Source: TK10-74A sp965263065 (GTDB lineage Bacteria; Chloroflexota; Dehalococcoidia; Bin125). From it: a stretch of 64,000 bases of DNA. The notes beneath the pieces were generated by a model, which was not told where the DNA came from, made no database searches, and saw only the letters and a list, made by a program, of their open reading frames with translations. Made by a program: the position numbers and the translations under genes. Below, piece by piece: positions 1-14,734 of the stretch; position 1 is the stretch's first letter; each line of letters opens with the position of its first letter. The stretch covers positions 2,604,001 to 2,668,000 of the forward strand of contig CBDHGH010000003.1 in NCBI GenBank assembly GCA_965263065.1. The letters run 5' to 3'.

Positions 1-133
1 TCGCGCCCGCTTCGGTCAGGACGACGGTGCAGCCCGTGGCACGGCGGCGGCTGGTCCAGTGGCCCAGGCGCACGCCCTCGACATCGGTGATCGCCCCGTC
101 CATGTTGGCTGCCGCGGTGTTGGTTGTCGCCAT
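1..133 (-). CDS. P1 family peptidase (DmpA/S58-like), N-terminal fragment
   Basis: Only the first 44 codons lie inside the window; the gene continues beyond position 1. The start is ATG at 131-133, with AGGAGG at 138-143 on the minus strand, a very clear ribosome binding site. Residues 14-40 read ITDVEGVRLGHWTSRR followed by ATGCTVVLTEAGA, which is the typical opening of the P1 (S58) aminopeptidase/DmpA family, enzymes that self-process at an internal Ser/Thr and cleave N-terminal residues or esters. The catalytic part is outside the window. Identification rests on the N-terminal motif only. Confidence 0.75.
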   Translation of the reverse strand, partial: MATTNTAAANMDGAITDVEGVRLGHWTSRRRATGCTVVLTEAGA

Positions 134-147
134 CGCGCCTCCTGCGC

Positions 148-858
148 TCAGTCCAGCGCGGACTCGACGTCGCGCATGTGCAGGTACAGCCACACCATGT
201 CGCGGCCGGCGTCGGTGATGCCGCCGATGGCGTCGATGAAACGCTCCAACTGCCCCTCGTCGATGGCGAGGACGTGGCTGGTCATCGCACGACGCCGCTG
301 GTCCAGCACCAGCAGCGCGACTTGGTCGGGGTTCATGCGGCGTTCGGGCAGCCAGTCGACGCGCTCGGCGAGGGTCTGCGACTGGCGCAAGCCCTCGGAG
401 AGACGCAGCAACGCGCCGTGCTCCACCTTGGCCACACGCGTGAGGCCCCCGGCGACGGCGGTCACGGCGGCGCGGAACTGCTTGTACTGGCGCCGGGGGA
501 TGTCCCCGCGCGCGCGCTCCACGTCCGCGACGGTGGGGAGTCCCAGGTCGCGCATGATCCAGTCGGCGTCCCGGCCCTGGGTGAGATTGAGGAAGGCCGT
601 CAGCGAGCCAGGGTTGAGGCGGAACTGCATGAACGTCCGCACGACCGGGCTCGCGTCGCGACCGCGCAGCGCCAAGTAGAGGCCGATCAACTCCTCGGCC
701 GCGGCCAGGTACTCCTGGACGATGCGCATGCCCATGACCTTGCGGTCGGAGGGGTCGGCGGTGACGAGCCCGCGCAAGAGTGCCTCGGCGATGGTGCGGT
801 GCGCTTTGCCGCCGAAGCTGGCGTAGTTCTCCAGGAACGGCGTCTCGACGGCGTGCAC
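148..858 (-). CDS. Hypothetical protein with probable upstream zinc ribbon
   Basis: Unrecognised, 236 residues if it starts at GTG 856-858. It is mostly alpha-helical in character with many Arg, Leu and Ala, no signal peptide and no membrane segment. The same frame stays open upstream to a stop at 1063-1065. That upstream part codes for two CxxC pairs, with Cys codons at 937-939, 928-930, 880-882 and 871-873, which looks like a real zinc ribbon joined to the helical part. No ATG, GTG or TTG exists in frame upstream of the zinc ribbon. The true start is therefore unclear: non-standard, or lost by a frameshift. It overlaps or abuts the end of mutM and precedes the P1 peptidase gene, so co-transcription is likely. 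Confidence 0.6.
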   Translation of the reverse strand: MHAVETPFLENYASFGGKAHRTIAEALLRGLVTADPSDRKVMGMRIVQEYLAAAEELIGLYLALRGRDASPVVRTFMQFRLNPGSLTAFLNLTQGRDADWIMRDLGLPTVADVERARGDIPRRQYKQFRAAVTAVAGGLTRVAKVEHGALLRLSEGLRQSQTLAERVDWLPERRMNPDQVALLVLDQRRRAMTSHVLAIDEGQLERFIDAIGGITDAGRDMVWLYLHMRDVESALD

Positions 859-1016
859 GTACGCGGTGAAGCAGGCGGCGCAGAGCGCGGCGCGGCGATC
901 AAGCCCGGCGAGATCGAAGTCGTCGCCGCACTCCTCGCAGGTCGCGATGGAGGCCGGCAGGCGCTCGGCCGAGGATTCCAGGCCGACGCCGGGGCGGGTC
1001 GCACGTGGGCGCGTGG

Positions 1017-1979
1017 TCAGGGGGCGCTCCGATCGACCGTGTCCGCTGTTCTGCGGCCGAGGCTAGCAGCGGCGCCGGGCCCGCGTGCGTGGGAGGCGAC
1101 GCGCGCCGAGCGGGCGCCCGGCGGCCGGCGGGTGGACCTGACGCGCCGGCGCATCTGCGCCGGCGGCTGGCAGCGCGGACACCAGTGCGACGCGCGCCCG
1201 CCGACGACGCTGCGGCGGATGGCCGCGCCGCAGTCGTCGCAGGGCTGGTCGGTGCGGCGGAAGACGCGCACGAAGTATTGCTGGCTGCCCTCCGCGCCGT
1301 CGGCGTCGGTGTAGTCGCGAAAGGATGCGCCACGGTTGGCGATGCCGTCCTGAAGGACACGGCCGATCGCGGCGTGCAGGGCGCGGCGCTCGGCGGGACG
1401 GAGCGCCCCGGCGGGCGCCTGCGGGTGCAGACGGGCCAGGAAGAGGGCTTCGTCGGCGTAGATGTTGCCGATCCCGGCGACGAAGCGCTGGTCGAGCAGC
1501 ATGGACTTGACGGGGGCGCGACGACCACGCAGCCCGCGCCAGAGGGCGTCGCTGTCGAAGGCGGGATCGATGGCGTCGGGGCCGAGCTTGGCGAGCGCCT
1601 CGGCGGGGTCATCCACCAGGTCGAGTGTGCCGAACTTGCGGACGTCGATGAAGCGCAACTCGCTGCCGTCGTCGAGGGGCAGGCGGGCGCGGAGGAAGTT
1701 GTCGGGGGGCGCGCCGGCGGGGCGGTGGCGCAGGGAGCCGGTCATCCGCAGGTGGATGACCAGGAGCGGGCCCTCGCCGAGGCCGATGAGCAGGTACTTG
1801 CCGTGCCGGCCGATGTCCGTGATCGGCGCGCCGCATAGGCGGTCGCGCAGGGCCCGCGGCGGAACGCCGCGCAGCAGTCGCTCGGCGCCGGGCAGCAACT
1901 CGAAATCGGTGATCGTGCGACCGACGATGCGCGCCGCCAAGTCACGCCGGAGGGTCTCGACCTCTGGGAGTTCAGGCAT
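1017..1979 (-). CDS. mutM: Formamidopyrimidine-DNA glycosylase MutM (Fpg)
   Basis: Base-excision repair glycosylase/AP lyase that removes 8-oxoguanine and formamidopyrimidines. The mature N-terminus PELPEVETLRRDL carries the catalytic Pro and Glu right after the initiator Met. HGKYLLIGL holds the conserved Lys, RFIDVRKFG and GIGNIYADEALF are family signatures, and the C-terminal zinc finger is present (CDDCG then CPRCQ). Length is 320 residues against the usual 270-290. The excess is an Arg/Ala/Pro-rich tail of about 45 residues after the zinc finger, probably dispensable. The downstream gene lies so close that the two may be translationally linked. Confidence 0.95.
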   Translation of the reverse strand: MPELPEVETLRRDLAARIVGRTITDFELLPGAERLLRGVPPRALRDRLCGAPITDIGRHGKYLLIGLGEGPLLVIHLRMTGSLRHRPAGAPPDNFLRARLPLDDGSELRFIDVRKFGTLDLVDDPAEALAKLGPDAIDPAFDSDALWRGLRGRRAPVKSMLLDQRFVAGIGNIYADEALFLARLHPQAPAGALRPAERRALHAAIGRVLQDGIANRGASFRDYTDADGAEGSQQYFVRVFRRTDQPCDDCGAAIRRSVVGGRASHWCPRCQPPAQMRRRVRSTRRPPGARSARVASHARGPGAAASLGRRTADTVDRSAP

Positions 1980-2076
1980 GAGCGCAGGCTAGCAGCGGGG
2001 GCTCGCCGGACGCGGCGGAGGCCGCCCGGCGGCGGCCCCTGCGATAGGCGTCCCTGCGGTGTACGTCCAGGAGGCC

Positions 2077-2943
2077 TTAGCGGTACGCCCCCACGCCCTT
2101 GGCGTGGTAGGCGTTCTGCAGGACATCGGGCTCGAAGAATTGCGGCTGGACCTTCTCCACGACCTGCTCGTAGAGCGCCATCTTGAAGATGCCCTCGAGC
2201 GCGTTGACGACGGCCAGGCCGATCCCGACGAGTGGAATCGCGACGATGATCCCGGCCACGGGGGAGATCGCGCCGACGGCCGCGCCGATGGCGATGCCGG
2301 GAATCACGGCCAGGAAGCGGAAGATGCCGAAACCGAAGCCGGACACCAACTGCTCGCCCCAGGTGCGGCCGAAGTAGTTCTTGGAGCGCTTGATCGCCTC
2401 GATGGGGCCGACGTGCTCGACGATCAGGATGGGCACGACGAAGAAGGTCATGTAGGCCCAGATCGCGCCCATGATGTCGATGATGATGCGCGCGAGGAAG
2501 TTGTCGTTCGCGACGCTGCGGGCGTACGTCAGGAGAATGAAGATGATCGTGGAGATGAACGACCAGCCGATCACGCCGGTGACGTTCTTGTTGACGGCGG
2601 CGAAGCCCGTGAAGACGTTGGGGTCGCCGCCCTTGAGGCGGTGGCGGGCGGCGCCCATCAGGGCCGCGTTGAAGTACGTGATGACCGTGATGGAGGCGAA
2701 CAGCGCGATGACGGCGACGATGGCGTCGCCGAGCTGGAGCTGGGCCTCGCCGCCGCTGCTGTCGAGGCGGTCGAAGGATCCCATCGCGAGGAACGCGATC
2801 GCGGCGACGGCGACGACGATCCCCACGCCGATGAACGACATGACCGGGAAGAGCAGCAGCTCCTTGTCTTTTCGGAGCACGACCATGGAGGTCTTAATGA
2901 TGCTCCACGTGTTGGAGAAGGTGCGGAAGATTCCTGACAACAT
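2077..2943 (-). CDS. DUF6159 family multi-pass membrane protein
   Basis: 288-residue integral membrane protein. The opening FRTFSNTWSIIKTSMVVL followed by RKDKELLLFP matches the DUF6159 family as I remember it. About six hydrophobic segments are visible, the first two near residues 35-60 and 80-105, others near 125-145, 155-180, 205-235 and 240-255. No catalytic motif is visible and the function is unknown; family members are often called glycerophosphodiester phosphodiesterase-membrane-domain-like or just hypothetical. The start is ATG 2941-2943 with a weak AGGA upstream. It sits between polA and mutM on the same strand. Confidence 0.75.
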   Translation of the reverse strand: MLSGIFRTFSNTWSIIKTSMVVLRKDKELLLFPVMSFIGVGIVVAVAAIAFLAMGSFDRLDSSGGEAQLQLGDAIVAVIALFASITVITYFNAALMGAARHRLKGGDPNVFTGFAAVNKNVTGVIGWSFISTIIFILLTYARSVANDNFLARIIIDIMGAIWAYMTFFVVPILIVEHVGPIEAIKRSKNYFGRTWGEQLVSGFGFGIFRFLAVIPGIAIGAAVGAISPVAGIIVAIPLVGIGLAVVNALEGIFKMALYEQVVEKVQPQFFEPDVLQNAYHAKGVGAYR

Positions 2944-2999
2944 GCAGCGATCCTAGCAAACATTCCCGTACGCGGGGGCGGGCGGGAGACTTGGGGGGC

Positions 3000-5807
<2,808 letters not shown>

Positions 5808-5908
5808 GGAGCCAGCATATGGGGCCAGTCGGTGGGGCGGCCATCCGGGCCGGCTGCCGCCGGTGACGGCGTGCTCCCGCCGGCGCCCGCGGGGCGACCT
5901 CCCGGCGG

Positions 5909-6523
5909 CTACCGAATGGCGACCTCAAGGTCGACGGCGTCGGTCATGCGGATGCGCTGGAAGCCACAGCCGAAGCAGGTCAGGTTGAGGTCGATGACGG
6001 CGCCGGCCGTGCGCAGGCCGATGTGGATGCTCTCACCGGCGCGCAGGTCGAACGGGAGCAGGGTGCGCCCGGCGCTGCGTATGGCGCCGGTGCGCAGGAC
6101 GCCCCGCCGCCGGCTCTCGCCCTCGTTCACGATACGGAGGTCGCTGCGGTCGATGGCCGGCTTGTCCAGGGGCCACAGCACGACGACGAGACGCTGCCCA
6201 CCCGCGATGGCGAAGTGCACGCTGTGGCAGCCGCGACAGCTCGCCAGCATGTCGACGGGCTCCGCGCCAGCATCGACGTCGATGGTCAGGGTCTCTTGGC
6301 TGGCAACCGTGTGCCGGCCGCGGATGCCCGTCAGCAGTGTTTGGACCTCGACCGTGCGCGAGCCGGGCGTGAGGTTGAGCAGGGTGACGAAGGCGGGCTC
6401 GGCGGGGGTCGACTGTGCCGCGATCGGGCGCGGCGCGCCGAGCGCGATCACGGCCAGCCCGCCCACGATGATCGCCACGACCCAAACCGCGAGGACGGAA
6501 CGCTGTCTCGTGCAATCGGCCAT
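5909..6523 (-). CDS. Exported hypothetical protein with CxxCH and CxxC motifs
   Basis: 204 residues from ATG 6521-6523. Residues 9-35 form an uncleaved anchor or signal peptide (VLAVWVVAIIVGGLAVIAL, then APRPIAAQS, a plausible signal peptidase I site). The exported part looks like a beta-rich domain (FVTLLNLTPGSRTVEV). It contains SCRGCHSVHF, which includes a CxxCH haem c-type motif, and near the C-terminus TCFGCGF, a second CxxC. Two CxxC pairs could instead bind one zinc or iron or form disulfides. I do not recognise a family. It is divergent from uvrA, and the 112-bp gap between them must hold both promoters. Confidence 0.6.
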   Translation of the reverse strand: MADCTRQRSVLAVWVVAIIVGGLAVIALGAPRPIAAQSTPAEPAFVTLLNLTPGSRTVEVQTLLTGIRGRHTVASQETLTIDVDAGAEPVDMLASCRGCHSVHFAIAGGQRLVVVLWPLDKPAIDRSDLRIVNEGESRRRGVLRTGAIRSAGRTLLPFDLRAGESIHIGLRTAGAVIDLNLTCFGCGFQRIRMTDAVDLEVAIR

Positions 6524-6635
6524 ACCGGATTCAACCTCTGCTCCACCCGACTGTCCCCGATGGGAGCGGGGGAGCCCTGATACGATCGGCGCGCCCGGAT
6601 CGGCGCCCCGGTGAGCGGGCTTTGCAGCGGAGGGA

Positions 6636-9671
<3,036 letters not shown>

Positions 9672-9760
9672 CGCGGGTCCGGGGAGCCCGGGCCTCGCGG
9701 ATCCAGCGTTCCCGTTATGACACGCCGCATGCAGATGTCACATCCTGGTCGTCGGAGGTG

Positions 9761-9789
9761 TTGCCCGGATCGGGACACAGGGCTATAAG
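9761..9789 (+). promoter_or_regulatory. Sigma-70-like promoter of the ferredoxin gene
   Basis: TTGCCC at 9761-9766 and TATAAG at 9784-9789 with a 17-base spacer resemble the -35 and -10 boxes. They lie about 70 bases before the ferredoxin start and there is no other gene between uvrA and the ferredoxin. Found by eye, not tested. Confidence 0.5.
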
Positions 9790-9861
9790 AGAATCAGGCT
9801 GGGCGGCGGCAACAATCGGAGTTGCCGGGCAGCGCCGGGGCGGCGCCAAGGAGATACACCG

Positions 9862-10143
9862 ATGACGTACACAATCACCGAACCGTGCATCGACGTGAAG
9901 GACCAGTCCTGCGTCGAGGTCTGCCCGGTTGACTGCATCCACGCCGACGAGGAGGACCGCATCCTCTTCATCAGCCCGGACGAATGCATCGACTGCGGCG
10001 CCTGTGAGCCCGCCTGCCCGGTGACGGCGATCTTCTCCGAGGACGACGTCCCGGAGGAATGGGTGGCCTACACGGAGATCAACGCCCTCTGGTACGAGGA
10101 CAAGGCCGCCGCGCGGGAGAAGGTCTTGGCCCTGATCCCGTAG
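9862..10143 (+). CDS. fdxA: FdxA-type ferredoxin (two Fe-S clusters)
   Basis: 93-residue electron carrier. The N-terminal ITEPCIDVKDQSCVEVCPVD and the second motif CIDCGACEPACPVTAI are those of 7Fe/8Fe ferredoxins of the mycobacterial FdxA kind, with a [3Fe-4S]- or [4Fe-4S]-type first site and a classical CxxCxxCxxxCP second site. The acidic C-terminal helix (EEWVAYTEINALWYEDK) is also typical. An AAGGAG sequence precedes the ATG. It stands alone, with its own promoter and a strong terminator after it, so it probably serves several redox enzymes rather than one neighbour. Confidence 0.95.
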   Translation: MTYTITEPCIDVKDQSCVEVCPVDCIHADEEDRILFISPDECIDCGACEPACPVTAIFSEDDVPEEWVAYTEINALWYEDKAAAREKVLALIP

Positions 10144-10169
10144 CCGCGGGCCATCCGGCACGGACGCAC

Positions 10170-10194
10170 GAGCCCGGCGCGATGCGCCGGGCTC
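10170..10194. terminator. Bidirectional terminator hairpin between fdxA and glyS
   Basis: A perfect 11-bp inverted repeat (GAGCCCGGCGC / GCGCCGGGCTC) with the triloop GAT lies between two convergent genes, followed by TCTTCG on the plus strand. It probably ends transcription from both sides. A second terminator with the same GAT triloop occurs at 37005-37031. Confidence 0.75.
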
Positions 10195-10207
10195 TCTTCG
10201 TGCCCGC

Positions 10208-11545
<1,338 letters not shown>

Positions 11546-11679
11546 GGGTACTCGCAGGCGCATCGTGGGGCTGGCGGGGATTACGACGAGCCGTGCGCGG
11601 GGGCTCCCGATCACGGTATCGCCGGCCCGGAGTGGGCTCAACGAACGAGCTAACACGCCCGCGCCCCGATCAGCGCTCG

Positions 11680-11709
11680 TTGACGGCGGTGCGCGACGCT
11701 GGATAGGGT
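11680..11709 (+). promoter_or_regulatory. Putative promoter of the small membrane peptide gene
   Basis: TTGACG at 11680-11685 followed after 18 bases by TAGGGT at 11704-11709 (or after 16 by GATAGG). The -35 is close to consensus and the -10 is weak. It lies 40 bases upstream of the small gene at 11750 and points at it. Confidence 0.4.
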
Positions 11710-11749
11710 GCCGCTGACGCGGCAGCGCCTGCGAAGGAGTAGCTCCGGG

Positions 11750-11869
11750 ATGCGATTTTTGATGGGCTTGGCGGTGGGGGTCGTGGTGGGCTTCGCGGTC
11801 GTCGCGATCGTCACGGGGGAGTCGGGCGGGGCCCTGATCGCACAGGCGCGCGCGCGGCTGCGCAACTAG
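11750..11869 (+). CDS. Small single-span membrane peptide (39 residues)
   Basis: ATG 11750 to TAG 11867-11869, with GAAGGAG at 11732-11738 as ribosome binding site and a candidate promoter just before. The peptide is MRFLMGLAVGVVVGFAVVAI followed by VTGESGG and a basic tail ending ARARLRN. One membrane helix spans about residues 4-22 with glycines on one face, then a short cytoplasmic-type basic end. Nothing else is recognisable. It resembles the small glycine-zipper (YtxH-like) membrane proteins only in general build. It is flanked by divergent glyS and a convergent hairpin repeat. Confidence 0.5.
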   Translation: MRFLMGLAVGVVVGFAVVAIVTGESGGALIAQARARLRN

Positions 11870-11994
11870 CGTCGCTCACGCCGCGCCGGCGCCGTCGCGC
11901 CGCGTTCGCGTTAGTCGGGGCGACCCTTGTGGTCGCCCTGCCGGGCGCCCTGCCGGGCGGAGTCCGGGCGCCCTACCCGCCCGCCTTCCCTTTC

Positions 11995-12050
11995 CGGTCC
12001 CCCCTCTCCAGCGCTTTAGCTGGAGAGGGGGGCAGGGGGTGAGGTTCCCA
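11995..12050. repeat. Dispersed hairpin repeat, copy A
   Basis: CCGGTCCCCCCTCTCCA, a short loop, then TGGAGAGGGGGGC and AGGGGGTGAGGTTCCC. The inner 11-12 bp arms pair to a strong hairpin. The 3' end AGGGGGTGAGGTTCC is repeated once more at about 12053-12068. The same element recurs at 14679-14734 (same orientation) and 62652-62708 (reverse). Here it lies just past the stop of the solute-binding protein gene and may also serve as its terminator. Confidence 0.75.
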
Positions 12051-12071
12051 CGCAGGGGGTGAGGTTCCGCT

Positions 12072-14450
12072 CTACACCCCGGGCTTGCCCTCAAACCACG
12101 ACCGGTACAGCCGTTGGGTGGCGGCGGTGCTGCTGTTGGTCGGGCCGTAGCCCTTGAGCCAGGGACGGTGTGCGACGGTCGGCACGCCCCAATTGAAGAA
12201 GATCCGGGGCACGTGCTCTTCGAGCAGCTTGGTCTGGATCTCGTCGTAGATCGACACCCGGTTCTCGGTGCCGATGGTGGTGCGTCCCTGCTCCAGCAGC
12301 GCGTCGATCTCGGGGTCGGAGAACTTGCCGTAGTTCCGTGCGCCGTCGGTCTGGTGGCTGCTGGAGAGGATGTCGGGGTCGTGCGCGCCGCCGAAGCCAT
12401 TCCAGTGGATGGAGAAATTCCCCGACGACCGCTGGTCCTGGCCCTCCATGCTGGTCGTCTCCTCAAGATCGACCTCGAAGCCGATTTCGGCCCAGTTCTG
12501 CTGGCCCACCTGCGCGTAATGGATGGATCCGTCCCAGGAGCTCATCGGCGGCACGCTCGCCGGGTCGTAGCCGCTGGCGTCGAGCAGCCGCCGGCCCTCG
12601 GCCAGGTCCTCCTCGCGCAGGGCGCCGGAGCGGTAGCCGGGCAGCTCGCGGAGCTCGTCGGCGCTCCACGCGTACACGCCGGCCGCGTGGCAGATCACCC
12701 CGCCGATCTCGATGAGACCTTGGCCCACCGCGAAGAGCTGTTCCCGGTTGGTGGCGAGATGCAGGGCCATGCGCACGCGCGGGTCGGTGTAGGGCTCGAC
12801 CTGGAGGTTGAAGTGCGTCGAGAAGCTCCAGGTCGCTTGCATGGGCACTTCGACGAGGTTCTCCTCGCCGACCTGGGCCCGCACGGCCTCGTTCTCTGCC
12901 GGGAAGCCCAGCCACGGGATTAAGAGGAAGTCGGCCTCGCCGGCGACGTACTGTGCGGCCCGATACGCCGCGTCCGCATTCCAGTTCGCCCGGAACCCGT
13001 CGAAGTAGGGGAGCCCTGCGCGGAAGTAGTTGGGGTTGCGTTCCAGCACGGTGAGGACGTCGGCCTCACGGGAGACATGCTGCATGCCGCCGGTGCCGAT
13101 GGCGGCCTCGGGGTTGCTGGCGATGCCGTCGTCGCCGAAGGCCTCGACCGCGTCGCGTGAGACCATGAGCACCCGCTGCTCGCCGACGGCGTAGAGCAGC
13201 GGCGCGAACACCTCTCTCGCCTTGATGTGCAGGGTGAGTTCGTCGGTGGCCTCGTACTGGTCGACGGCGGAGAGGAGGTCTTTCAAGATGAACTCGGGGT
13301 TGTCCTGGCCGAAGCGTGCGAGTCCGAAAGCGGCGTCTTCGGCGACGAACTGACGCCCGTTCAGCGGGGCCTTGTCCTGCCAGTGCACGTTCGGCTTGAT
13401 GGCGTAGATGAAGTTGAGCTCATCGACGACCTCGGGCAGCTCCGCCATCGCCGAGGTGAGCACACCGCCGTTATCGAGGTAGTTGATGTGGTCGTAGATC
13501 GGCAACCAGTTGCTGTCGTTGCCGCCGTGGTCGGCGATGGCCGGGTCGAGGATGCCGCCGCTGTCCGCGAAGTAGGTGACGACGCCTCCGTACTGCGGGC
13601 CGGTGGCCGGGGCCGGCTCGTCCTCCGCCGCCGCCATGGCCGCGCTCTCGGCGGCCTCCTGGGCCGCGTCGGCGGCCTCTTGGGCGGCGGCGACGGCCGC
13701 GGCGGCGGTCTCGGCCGCGGCTTCGGCGGTCTCCTGGGCCGTGGCGGCGGCCTGCCCGGCGGCGGCGGCGGCCTGCCCGGCGGCGGCGGACGCCTCCCCG
13801 GCGGCCGCCGCGGCGGCGGCAGCGGCCTCGGCGGCGTTGTCGATGGCGGCCTGGGCGGCCGCCGCGGTGGCCGTGCCGGCTTCGACGGCCGCGGCGACAT
13901 CGCGGGCGGCCTGGGCGGCGGCCTCGGCCGCCTCGGCGGCGGCGTCCGCGACGGCCGCGGCAGCGGCGTCGCCGGCAGCGCCAGCGGCGTCGGCGGCCTG
14001 GGCGGCCGCTGCGGCGGCGGCTTCCGCGGCGGCGGCCGCGTTGCCGGCGTCTTCCGACTCGGCCGCCTCGGCGGCCAAGGCGGCGGCGGCATCGGCGGCG
14101 CTGGCCGCCTGCGAGGCGGCGGCGGAGGCCTCGCCGGCGGCGTCTGCCGCGTCGGCCGCAGCGGCGGAGGCCTCGCCTGCGGCGTCTGCCGCCTCGGCCG
14201 CGACGGCGGCGGCGGCGGCGGATTCGGCGGCGCGCGCATCCCCGGCGGCGACCGCCGCGGCGGCGGCCTCTTCCGCGGCCGCGGCGGCCCGTTCGGCCGC
14301 CACGGCGCCGGCGTCGGGCCCGTCGTCGTCGCCGCAGCCGACCAGGGCGAGGCCGGCTGCTCCAACCCCAGCCTTCGCGCTGGCTCCCAACATGGTGCGG
14401 CGTGAGATCTTCCGCTGTCGCAGGGTCGTCCAATAGTTCCGGCGGCTCAT
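12072..14450 (-). CDS. Tat-exported solute-binding lipoprotein (SBP family 5) with long Ala-rich linker
   Basis: 792 residues from ATG 14448-14450, preceded by GGAAGGGAA. The N-terminus has a twin-arginine motif (KISRRTMLGASAKAG) and a lipobox ending LALVGC at about residue 39, so it should be a Tat-exported lipoprotein. Residues about 45-290 are almost only Ala with Glu, Asp, Gln and Gly, a low-complexity helical spacer. The remainder is an oligopeptide/dipeptide-type ABC substrate-binding domain (GGVVTYFADSGGILDPA, DPRVRMALHLATNREQLF, FGGAHDPDILSSSHQTDG). No permease or ATPase genes are adjacent. A paralogue with the same signal region begins at 62861. Confidence 0.88.
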   Translation of the reverse strand: MSRRNYWTTLRQRKISRRTMLGASAKAGVGAAGLALVGCGDDDGPDAGAVAAERAAAAAEEAAAAAVAAGDARAAESAAAAAVAAEAADAAGEASAAAADAADAAGEASAAASQAASAADAAAALAAEAAESEDAGNAAAAAEAAAAAAAQAADAAGAAGDAAAAAVADAAAEAAEAAAQAARDVAAAVEAGTATAAAAQAAIDNAAEAAAAAAAAAGEASAAAGQAAAAAGQAAATAQETAEAAAETAAAAVAAAQEAADAAQEAAESAAMAAAEDEPAPATGPQYGGVVTYFADSGGILDPAIADHGGNDSNWLPIYDHINYLDNGGVLTSAMAELPEVVDELNFIYAIKPNVHWQDKAPLNGRQFVAEDAAFGLARFGQDNPEFILKDLLSAVDQYEATDELTLHIKAREVFAPLLYAVGEQRVLMVSRDAVEAFGDDGIASNPEAAIGTGGMQHVSREADVLTVLERNPNYFRAGLPYFDGFRANWNADAAYRAAQYVAGEADFLLIPWLGFPAENEAVRAQVGEENLVEVPMQATWSFSTHFNLQVEPYTDPRVRMALHLATNREQLFAVGQGLIEIGGVICHAAGVYAWSADELRELPGYRSGALREEDLAEGRRLLDASGYDPASVPPMSSWDGSIHYAQVGQQNWAEIGFEVDLEETTSMEGQDQRSSGNFSIHWNGFGGAHDPDILSSSHQTDGARNYGKFSDPEIDALLEQGRTTIGTENRVSIYDEIQTKLLEEHVPRIFFNWGVPTVAHRPWLKGYGPTNSSTAATQRLYRSWFEGKPGV

Positions 14451-14523
14451 CACATGTTCCCTTCCGGTCCCCGGCTGTCCCGTTGTGGGATCGCTCGGTG
14501 CGTGAGCACGCACAGTATCGCAC

Positions 14524-14550
14524 ATTATAAGCGTGCACCCCCCCCCCCCC
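14524..14550 (-). promoter_or_regulatory. Promoter -10 with adjacent poly-G tract upstream of the SBP gene
   Basis: On the minus strand a perfect TATAAT occupies 14524-14529. Immediately upstream, 14538-14550 is an unbroken run of 13 C on the plus strand (13 G in the transcribed direction), where the spacer and -35 would be. No good -35 is visible at normal spacing. The leader from here to the start at 14450 is about 70 bases and resembles that of the second SBP gene. Confidence 0.5.
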
Positions 14551-14678
14551 GTTATGTCATATAGGAAGGAAATTATGGGGTTATCCACCGAATTTTTCGG
14601 CTTCTCACGCTGTTGGAACCCCCCCCTGTGTCACTCGTGGGGTTCCGGCGTGCGATCGCGCGGGGGAACCTCGCCCGT

Positions 14679-14734
14679 CCGGTCCCCCCTCTCCATCGCT
14701 TCAGCTGGAGAGGGGGTTAGGGGGTGAGGTTCCC
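14679..14734. repeat. Dispersed hairpin repeat, copy B
   Basis: Same element as copy A: CCGGTCCCCCCTCTCCATC, loop GCTTCAGC, then TGGAGAGGGGGTTAG and GGGGTGAGGTTCCC. The arms CCCCCTCTCCA and TGGAGAGGGGG pair perfectly. It lies in the 394-bp gap between the solute-binding protein start and the HicB-like gene. The rest of that gap holds the SBP promoter and G tract and no gene I can see. Confidence 0.8.

Noticed and set aside
12042..12068. Short direct repeat AGGGGGTGAGGTTCC twice, considered as operator sites
   Set aside because: It is the end of the dispersed hairpin repeat plus a partial duplicate, downstream of the gene, so regulation of initiation is unlikely.
14461..14588. N-terminal extension of the first SBP gene beyond ATG 14450
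   Set aside because: The extra 46 codons would cross the promoter and the homopolymer; the Tat signal and the ribosome binding site fit the ATG at 14448-14450.
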